Under the pieces are notes generated by a model, which saw only the letters and a list, made by a program, of their open reading frames with translations, was not told the origin of the DNA and made no database searches. DNA of 20,982 nt, taken from an uncultured Collinsella sp. Lineage in GTDB: Bacteria; Actinomycetota; Coriobacteriia; Coriobacteriales; Coriobacteriaceae. This document shows, one piece after another, positions 6,652 to 12,256 of this stretch. Where the stretch lies: assembly GCA_902489855.1 (NCBI GenBank), contig CABUBS010000012.1, forward strand, positions 1 through 20,982, read 5' to 3'. Positions within the stretch are counted from its first letter, which is position 1. Every line of letters starts with the position of its first letter. The position numbers and the translations under genes were made by a program.

Positions 6652-7785
6652 ATGCAGCATTCGAATCATCGCACCGCAGCGCTCATTGCGTCGAAGCCGG
6701 CTCGTATCATCACGAGCGCCGCGCTCGCCGTTGCGCTGACGGCCACGCCGATGCTCTCCCCCGTTGCGGCGTATGCCGCCTCGCAGGCAACGCAGGACCA
6801 GCTTTCCGCAGCCCAGCAGAAGATCGAAGCCGCCACGAGCGCCTACAACGACGCCCGCACCAAACTCGATGACCTGCAAAAGCAGATTGACTCCAATGAG
6901 GCGAGCATCGAGGAAATCGAGGCTAAGCTTCCCGAGCAGCAGGCCAAGGCAAGCTCTGCCATGCGCGATCTGTACAAGTATCAGAAGGGCACCAATCCCA
7001 TCGTGAGCTTCCTGGTCAACGCGCAGAGCCTGGGTGAGTTCATCACGACCTGCAAATACACCAACCAGATCACGAGCTCGAGCGTCGACGAGATCGAAGA
7101 GCTCAATAACATGCAAACCGAACTTGAGCAGAACAAGGCCGAGCTCCAGCAGGCCAAGTCACAGCTTGAGGCAGAGCAGAAAAACGCCGAGGATGCGCTG
7201 GCGCAGGCCCAGCAGCTCCGCAGCGAGGCACAGGCAAAAGCCGAGCAGGAAAATGCCGCCGAGCTTGCCAAGCTTGAGGCCGATAAGGCCGCTGCCGCCG
7301 AGAAGCTCTCGGGCGAGGGCGTAAGCGGCAGCAATTCCAGCAGCCAGGCCACCAACACCAACACCACCATCGACACCACGGTGAACAACGCCAATACCGG
7401 TAGTTCCGATTACGATTCGTTCATTAATGAGTGGACGAGCCGCATCGACAATTATCTCGCCGGCTCCCCCATGGCAGGCCAGGGCTACAACTTTGCCGTC
7501 GCCGCTTGGAATACCGGTGTCGACCCCCGTTGGTCCCCCGCCATCGCCTGCATCGAGAGCACCAAGGGTGCTTATTGCGCCAATTCTTATAACGCCTGGG
7601 GCTGGAGTGCACGTGGCGGCGGTTGGCGCAGCTTTGGCAGCTGGAGCGAGGGCATCTCCGCTCACGTTGCCTATCTGGGCGCCAACTACGGCTCCACCCT
7701 TACCCCGGCTGCGGCCAAAAAGTACTGCCCGCCCACGTGGCAGGACTGGTACAACAAAGTCGCCGCTCAGATGAACCGCATCTAA
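6652..7785 (+). CDS. Secreted coiled-coil cell-wall hydrolase with C-terminal lysozyme-like domain (putative)
   Basis: 377-aa exported protein. A signal peptide occupies about residues 1-43 (hydrophobic core IITSAALAVALT, cleavage near AAYAAS). Residues 46-220 form a long Ala/Glu/Gln/Lys-rich coiled coil like those of PcsB/CwlO-type hydrolases, interrupted near 110-140 by a YQKGTNPIVSFLVNAQSLGEF segment found in such proteins. A Ser/Asn/Thr-rich linker follows (222-252). The C-terminal domain (about 255-377) has SPAIACIESTKGAYCANSYNAWGW and FGSWSEGISAHVAYL, the pattern of lysozyme/transglycosylase-like domains, with Glu302 as likely catalytic acid. NlpC/P60 and CHAP motifs, common in this architecture, are absent. 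The ATG at 6652 has AGAGGG five bases upstream. Hydrolytic activity is inferred. Confidence 0.75.
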   Translation: MQHSNHRTAALIASKPARIITSAALAVALTATPMLSPVAAYAASQATQDQLSAAQQKIEAATSAYNDARTKLDDLQKQIDSNEASIEEIEAKLPEQQAKASSAMRDLYKYQKGTNPIVSFLVNAQSLGEFITTCKYTNQITSSSVDEIEELNNMQTELEQNKAELQQAKSQLEAEQKNAEDALAQAQQLRSEAQAKAEQENAAELAKLEADKAAAAEKLSGEGVSGSNSSSQATNTNTTIDTTVNNANTGSSDYDSFINEWTSRIDNYLAGSPMAGQGYNFAVAAWNTGVDPRWSPAIACIESTKGAYCANSYNAWGWSARGGGWRSFGSWSEGISAHVAYLGANYGSTLTPAAAKKYCPPTWQDWYNKVAAQMNRI

Positions 7786-7795
7786 GTGCAACTGC

Positions 7796-7824
7796 AAAGG
7801 GCCCCAACGGGGCCCTTTTCTTTT
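7796..7824. terminator. Intrinsic terminator after the secreted hydrolase gene
   Basis: AAAGGGCCCC (7796-7805), loop AAC, GGGGCCCTTT (7809-7818), then TCTTTT. This is a strong GC stem with a T-rich tail on the plus strand. It abuts the stop codon of the convergent kinase gene and may serve both. Confidence 0.9.
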
Positions 7825-9202
7825 AGGTAGCGGAGGTATCGACGACGCCGGTCGCATTGGCAACCGCGACTATGACGATCATGCATAGGAGCAGCACACC
7901 CAATGCCTTGAGCCAGAGTTTCGCGAGTTTCTTGCCGCGATAGCTGTCGAGCAGTGCGAATCGCCGACGAAGACGGCGCTTATCGAGCAGCGCAAAATGC
8001 ATAAGCACCATAAGGCCATCGACAAAGAAAAAATACTCGATTATGAGAAGCCACGTCGGGTAGCTTTGGTTTGCTCCCGTGGGGTGAAAGACGGCAAAGT
8101 GACTTCCGGCAAAGAACACAAGCAGCGAAAAGCAGACGAGCGTATTCCAAATGCGCCCCAGAGACTCCGGAACGCGAGAGAGCAGACCGCATGCAGCGGA
8201 GGCGGCAGGCCCAGGAAGCCCTGCAGGGTTCTGGAGCCCTTGGGGCGTCAACACCGTCTCCGAGGCCGGAGTACGGACAGGCGCAGGCGCAGGAGGCCGC
8301 ACGGGGCGACTTAGATCGTATGCCGCGCGCGTCGCCCGTCCCAACGCTTCCGCGCTCGCAAAACGCTTGGCCGGGTCGAGCGCCATCGACATGCAGACGG
8401 CATCGGCAAGTGGAGTGGGAATGCCGCGTGCCTCGCATTGCTCGCGCATGTCGAGCCCTGGTTTAGGGTCGACTCCCGTCAAGCAGAAGAACAACAGGGC
8501 GCCAAGTGCGTAGACGTCGCTGCGCACGCTCGTCTGCCCAAACCCATACTGCTCGGGCGGCGCATAGGGCCGTGTCCCAAACTTGACGGTATCGGCATCG
8601 GCGCCATCGCGCCATACGCGCGCGATCCCCAAGTCGATAATCACCAGCGATGAAAACGTCAGGCCGTCATCAGGCGTATAGTTGGCACCTGTCACGATGA
8701 TATTCGACGGCTTGAGGTCGCGATGGATCACCGGCGCCGACGTCTCCCCCGCCATTGCAAAACCGGCATGGAGCTCACCCACGGCATCGCATAGGGCAGG
8801 ATACAATTCACGCGCATAATCGGGGGTGGCTCCCAGACGGTACACCAGCGCCCCGAGCGTCTCCCCTTCGATGTATTCCATAACCACGTTGAGCTCGTCG
8901 CCCACACGACGACAATCGACGATTCTGGGCAGGTGCTCAAAACGCCTGCCTGCCCGCTGAGCGGCAAACAGACGCTCGTATGCCCCGCCGATTTGAGCCG
9001 AAGCATCGATGCGTTTACGGACAAAGGGGCCGAGCGAACCACCGCCGGTTCCTTCAAAGTACACAAGCTCGGTTGTTTCAACGGACGAGCGCTTAAGTAC
9101 ACGCTCCACGCGATAGCTGTCGTCACGATCGAGCGACGCCAGGTGCTCGGCAAGCGCTGCGGTCAACTCGTCATCGGAATATGTTGGGGTCTGAGTATCC
9201 AT
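7823..9202 (-). CDS. Membrane-anchored serine/threonine protein kinase
   Basis: 459 aa from the chosen start. Kinase domain about 30-295: candidate ATP lysine in FVRKRID (K63), catalytic loop VIHRDLKPSNII (HRD 160-162, K164, N167), metal site IIDLGIAR (DLG in place of DFG, 190-192), activation segment GTRPYAPPEQYG (209-220) and RSDVYALGALLF. A Pro/Ala linker (300-330) leads to three hydrophobic segments (about 352-372, 383-405, 431-452), so the kinase domain is probably cytoplasmic and tethered to the membrane. No PASTA or other extracellular sensor is present, unlike PknB. It lies 98 bases downstream of the XRE-like gene. The start is uncertain: ATG 9202 has GGAGG only two bases upstream, and in-frame starts at 9211, 9214 and 9232 lack good sites. 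Confidence 0.88.
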   Translation of the reverse strand: MDTQTPTYSDDELTAALAEHLASLDRDDSYRVERVLKRSSVETTELVYFEGTGGGSLGPFVRKRIDASAQIGGAYERLFAAQRAGRRFEHLPRIVDCRRVGDELNVVMEYIEGETLGALVYRLGATPDYARELYPALCDAVGELHAGFAMAGETSAPVIHRDLKPSNIIVTGANYTPDDGLTFSSLVIIDLGIARVWRDGADADTVKFGTRPYAPPEQYGFGQTSVRSDVYALGALLFFCLTGVDPKPGLDMREQCEARGIPTPLADAVCMSMALDPAKRFASAEALGRATRAAYDLSRPVRPPAPAPVRTPASETVLTPQGLQNPAGLPGPAASAACGLLSRVPESLGRIWNTLVCFSLLVFFAGSHFAVFHPTGANQSYPTWLLIIEYFFFVDGLMVLMHFALLDKRRLRRRFALLDSYRGKKLAKLWLKALGVLLLCMIVIVAVANATGVVDTSAT

Positions 9203-9300
9203 AGCCTCCATCATAGCGCAGAGCGCAGACACCCCATGGCATCCGCGCCCCGTTCGTTTGCATCGTTGTTCGACAGCTCCACCGGCTCAGATATCAGCCG

Positions 9301-9723
9301 CTAACTCACCGTCTCCTCGTCAAAGCGATACAGTTCCTCGTTGACCTTTTGGAGGCTGCACCCGCGATCGATGCAAAAGATGATAATCGCATCGCGGCGG
9401 TCCTTGCAGTTAAGGACGCTTACCCCGGCAGCCGTCAGCGCACGGTTAGTCTCTTTGAGCGTCAGCGCCATCGCAAAGGCAATCTGCAGCACCTTATTGC
9501 GACTCGGATGACGCGCACCGGTAAAGATCTGATAGCCAAAGGTCTCATTGAGATCGGCCATACGAACCACACGCGAGCGCTCCAAGCCCTTTTCCTGCAG
9601 TAGCTGCTTCAGGTAGTTCGAAAGCGACGGGGCGGCAAAGTCGTGCTCCCTGATATAGCCATCGATGTTCGGCGCATCGAGAAGTTCATTGAGCAACTCC
9701 TCGGTCAGCTTTTTATCGGGCAT
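9301..9723 (-). CDS. XRE-like helix-turn-helix regulator paired with the kinase
   Basis: 140-aa protein. Residues about 30-95 (SLSNYLKQLLQEKGLERSRVVRMADLNETFGYQIFTGARHPSRNKVLQIAFAM in outline) match the spacing of an XRE/Cro-type DNA-binding fold: helix, turn, recognition helix and the trailing 'GARHPSRNKVLQIA' segment. The C-terminal part (100-140) contains CKDRRDAIIIFCIDRG and an acidic tail and is not recognised. The ATG at 9723 follows GGGGGAGGTG at good spacing. It is the gene immediately upstream of the membrane kinase on the same strand, so the two are likely co-transcribed and functionally linked, with the regulator a possible kinase substrate. That link is inference. Confidence 0.7.
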   Translation of the reverse strand: MPDKKLTEELLNELLDAPNIDGYIREHDFAAPSLSNYLKQLLQEKGLERSRVVRMADLNETFGYQIFTGARHPSRNKVLQIAFAMALTLKETNRALTAAGVSVLNCKDRRDAIIIFCIDRGCSLQKVNEELYRFDEETVS

Positions 9724-9755
9724 ACGACTTCACCTCCCCCAGTGCATGCAACATG

Positions 9756-10199
9756 CTAGAAACCACTTACGTCCGAACGCTCCCAGCTAGCAACCTGGTC
9801 GGGAGACACTGTACCCAGCGCCTCGAACTTCCAGGAGCCGCCCGCCTTCAGATGATTGGTGTTTGCAAGAGCCGTTCCAACCTGGTTGCCATCGGCATCA
9901 TACAGAACATACTCAATCTGAATGTAGCTCTTTTCCTTGTCCGTGTTATTGGTCAGCGTGCCCGTGATCTTATAGGCAAACTGATTGGAGGTGTCTTCAG
10001 CCTCATCAGCAATGGTATACGGTTCTTGCGGTTCTTTTTGCTCCTCAGCCTGCTGTGTCGCCTCGGCAGGTTTTGCCGAATCGCTCGCAGACGAATCGGT
10101 TGAATTGCCACCCATAGAGCCCACGGCACCGACGATAACCAGCACCACGATGACGCCTAGGACAATCTTGCCGATCGGCTTCTTTCCCTCTTTTGCCAT
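9756..10199 (-). CDS. Membrane-anchored FxLYD-like domain protein
   Basis: 147-aa protein with a basic N-terminus, one membrane segment (KIVLGVIVVLVIVGAVGSM, about 11-29), a Ser/Glu/Gln-rich spacer (30-60) and a C-terminal beta-rich domain. The domain reads FAYKITGTLTNNTDKEKSYIQIEYVLYDADGNQVGTA...LKAGGSWKFEA, which fits the FxLYD family of extracytoplasmic immunoglobulin-like domains. The domain should face the outside. The ATG at 10199 follows AGGAAGGATG. It lies 32 bases before the XRE-like gene on the same strand, so it may be part of the same transcript and could be a surface partner or sensor. The molecular role is unknown. Confidence 0.7.
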   Translation of the reverse strand: MAKEGKKPIGKIVLGVIVVLVIVGAVGSMGGNSTDSSASDSAKPAEATQQAEEQKEPQEPYTIADEAEDTSNQFAYKITGTLTNNTDKEKSYIQIEYVLYDADGNQVGTALANTNHLKAGGSWKFEALGTVSPDQVASWERSDVSGF

Positions 10200-10363
10200 T
10201 ATTCATCCTTCCTACGATCCGGCTACCGCGCCGGCATACAGCACATCGTAGAAAGGATTGAACTTGAATTCATTAGCTGAGAGCTAAGGCTGCAGTAAAC
10301 GGCCAATGCAGTTATCCAAACGCCGAGCAAACGCACTTTGCGCAACCGTCTGCTGGCAGCGCG
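10200..10363. other. Intergenic leader with hairpins
   Basis: CTACGATCCGG (10212-10222) can pair through CCGG (10231-10234) and ATCGTAG (10245-10251). TTAGCT (10273-10278) pairs with AGCTAA (10282-10287). Either could be a leader structure for the FxLYD-type gene or a weak terminator for the preceding membrane protein gene. No gene or clear promoter was seen. Confidence 0.3.
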
Positions 10364-10687
10364 TCAACCCACCGTTACGGATTCCCCAGTAAAGGCGCTA
10401 ATCATCAACAGGACAAAGAACACCAGGTAGCTGGCACTCAGCGGGTACGCAATAATCAGGAAGACGACCCAGCCGACAGTGGTTTTACCGTCGGCACGGC
10501 GTTGCTCGCGATTGCGGCAAAGCCAAATCGTCACGCCAATGGCCACAATCAGCAACACGAGTGCCGCTGCTGCCAACCCGGCAAGCGCAAACATTACGCC
10601 AATGCTCACAGCGATGACCGGAAGCAGCAGCAAACCGCACCCGCATCCACCCGGACTATATACGGCTGATTGCCGACGTCGCCTCAT
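10364..10687 (-). CDS. Small membrane protein, function unknown
   Basis: 107-aa protein. An Arg-rich N-terminus is followed by a Gly/Cys patch (SPGGCGCG) and three hydrophobic segments (about 17-37, 38-57 and 72-97) separated by a basic loop CRNREQRRADGKT. No family recognised. The ATG at 10687 is two bases after the stop of the M20 gene, and its GGAG site lies inside the last codons of that gene. Expression is therefore probably coupled. A GTG six bases earlier is an alternative start. Confidence 0.65.
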   Translation of the reverse strand: MRRRRQSAVYSPGGCGCGLLLLPVIAVSIGVMFALAGLAAAALVLLIVAIGVTIWLCRNREQRRADGKTTVGWVVFLIIAYPLSASYLVFFVLLMISAFTGESVTVG

Positions 10688-10689
10688 CG

Positions 10690-11877
10690 TCACTCCATCA
10701 CAAGCAATCGTTTGTAGACATCGAGGCCTTTGAGCAGAATTTCCTCGTCAAAGAGCATGCTATCGGTATGCAGAGCGCTTGTGGCATAGGCGGGGCAGCC
10801 ATCCGAATCACTCGGGTTGTCTTGGTCCTCTGGCACGCCCGTGCCTAGCAAGAAGAACACGCCCGGCAGATGGCGCTGATAGAACGCGAAATCCTCGGCG
10901 ATCAGCAGTGGCTCGTCCACAAGTTGCAGCTCGGACAAGGCAGGCGCAATGTAGGCAAACAACTCGGGGTCGTTGTCGACCGGCGGATAGCCCTCGGCAA
11001 AGTCGAGATCATACGTGCAGCCCGTTGCAGCGCAGGCATCGTCCAGCACGCGGCGCACGCCCTCGCGTGCCCGGTCGAACATGTCGTCTGTAAACACACG
11101 CAGGCTGCCGGCAACATGGGCCTCCCCCGCCACCGCATTGCAGACGGTGCCTGCCTGCAGCAGGCCGAACTTGCCAATACAGGGCTCATCGGCACCCAGC
11201 TCATCCATCAGTTCGCGCTCGGCAACCAAGAACTTGGCAGCCGCCAGCGCCGCATCGTGCGACTCCTCGACCGGAACGCCATAGGTCTTAGCAATATGGA
11301 TGCTCGTCCCGTGAATATGAATGTGTGTCTCACTCGAACGCGCCAGCAACGGACCGGAGCAGCTCGCCAACGTGCCGGCGGGCAGATCGGGCCACACATG
11401 GAAGCCAAAAATGCGGTCGGCCCCATAGCGCTCGAACACACCGCTCTCGCATACCGTCTTGGCACCACCGGTCGTTTCCTCGGCCGGCTGGAACACAAAG
11501 AGAACATTGCGCCTAATGGCGCCCGGATGCTCGCGAATCGTACGGTCGACATACGTCGCGGCGGCAAGCGCCATGGCCATGTGTCCGTCATGTCCGCAAG
11601 CGTGCATCTTGCCGGGATGGGTTGAGGCAAAGGCCGCTCCCGTCGCTTCCGCGATGGGCAGCGCATCCATATCGGCGCGAATCGCCGTGGCATGCGCGGC
11701 ATCAACGCCGGCGTCGAAGAAAGCACAGACGCAGCTGGGGCACGGATGGGTCACTTCGCAGGTGAGCGGTGCCAGCACGCCCTCGATATAGGCAATGGTT
11801 TGCGGAAGATCGAAATCGAGCTCCGGAATGCGATGGAGATCGCGGCGATAGCGACGGAGTTCTTGGAGCTCGGTCAT
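10690..11877 (-). CDS. M20 family amidohydrolase, candidate N-acetyl-diaminopimelate deacetylase
   Basis: 395-aa zinc amidohydrolase of the M20D type: LRRYRRDLHRIPEL at the N-terminus, IRADMDALPI (67-76), metal motif MHACGHDGHM (91-100; C94, H96), PAEETTGG (131-138; E133/E134), H160, and AEDFAFY (327-333) with a late H370. These enzymes deacylate N-acyl amino acids. The gene is divergent from lysA-dapA-dapB-dapH. The pathway encoded there uses DapH, the acetyl branch, which needs an M20D deacetylase (DapL/YkuR in Bacillus). That makes N-acetyl-LL-DAP the most attractive substrate, but hippurate/auxin-conjugate-type activity is equally possible from sequence. The ATG at 11877 has AAAGGA six bases upstream; the frame stays open a further 276 bases upstream but is not supported. 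Confidence 0.85.
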   Translation of the reverse strand: MTELQELRRYRRDLHRIPELDFDLPQTIAYIEGVLAPLTCEVTHPCPSCVCAFFDAGVDAAHATAIRADMDALPIAEATGAAFASTHPGKMHACGHDGHMAMALAAATYVDRTIREHPGAIRRNVLFVFQPAEETTGGAKTVCESGVFERYGADRIFGFHVWPDLPAGTLASCSGPLLARSSETHIHIHGTSIHIAKTYGVPVEESHDAALAAAKFLVAERELMDELGADEPCIGKFGLLQAGTVCNAVAGEAHVAGSLRVFTDDMFDRAREGVRRVLDDACAATGCTYDLDFAEGYPPVDNDPELFAYIAPALSELQLVDEPLLIAEDFAFYQRHLPGVFFLLGTGVPEDQDNPSDSDGCPAYATSALHTDSMLFDEEILLKGLDVYKRLLVME

Positions 11878-11908
11878 AAAGGATCCTTTCATGGGGCATA
11901 TCCATTCA

Positions 11909-11936
11909 CACAATATTGTGATGCAGAATTGTGACG
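11909..11936. promoter_or_regulatory. Palindrome CACAATATTGTG and half-site repeat, possible operator
   Basis: A perfect 12-bp palindrome (11909-11920), with a repeated half-site ATTGTGA at 11916-11921 and 11929-11934 (ATTGTGA followed by CG), lies 31 bases upstream of the M20 start and about 90 bases before the riboswitch. It is well placed to bind a dimeric regulator of the M20 gene or of both divergent units. The regulator is not identifiable. Confidence 0.4.
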
Positions 11937-12028
11937 CCCTTGTTTCTAGCATATCCCTGCATTTTTTAAACGTTATATACGAATACTCTTGTTTGGTAAA
12001 GTGCAACGTGGTAGGGTCGTTACCACTT

Positions 12029-12188
12029 GATAGAGGCGCGGGCACGAAGAACCGCGGGCGAGCCGGCAGGCTTTGACCCCGTGGGGAGGCGAAACCCGCC
12101 GAACTGGGCTTTTCGGGCACGAACAACCTGGTGGGCCTGTGGGAAACACCCACAGGACTGTCTGCAGCAATGCGGGAGCGCTATCCGG
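12029..12188 (+). ncRNA. Lysine riboswitch (L box)
   Basis: The block starts GATAGAGGCGCG and ends GGAGCGCTATC, so GATAG (12029-12033) pairs with CTATC (12181-12185) as the P1 helix. The inner blocks characteristic of the L box are present: the purine-rich AGGCGCG start, CGCCGAACTGGGC (12098-12110), and GGCCTGTGGG...GGACTGTC near the 3' side (12134-12161), matching the remembered lysC leader layout. It sits directly before lysA-dapA-dapB-dapH, exactly where lysine feedback is expected. Downstream there is no T-run. Instead, sequences that can pair with P1 or cover the lysA ribosome binding site suggest control at translation. Confidence 0.9.
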
Positions 12189-12256
12189 ACATTGGGTCCA
12201 CGCTATGCGGATTCGATGCGCAGATGGCGCCGTCTGGATAGCGAGGTTTACGGGAC
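12189..12256 (+). promoter_or_regulatory. Riboswitch expression platform covering the lysA ribosome binding site
   Basis: GTCTGGATAGCG (12232-12243) can pair with CGCTATCCGGAC (12179-12190), 12 bp with one G-U, which would break the aptamer P1 helix. Alternatively CGCTAT (12201-12206), flanked by CC at 12198-12199, pairs with ATAGCGAGG (12238-12246), which contains the probable ribosome binding site GAGG ten bases before the lysA ATG. These two folds exclude each other. With lysine bound, P1 forms and the second hairpin can hide the site. This is a paper model from base pairing. Confidence 0.6.

Noticed and set aside
11878..12153. N-terminal extension of the M20 protein through the open frame upstream
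   Set aside because: It would run through the riboswitch antisense and lacks homology; ATG 11877 has a good ribosome binding site and the family N-terminus.
12029..12188. T-box leader or tRNA-like element instead of a lysine riboswitch
   Set aside because: No T-box sequence or anticodon-like specifier loop was seen; the paired GATAG/CTATC ends and inner blocks fit the L box.
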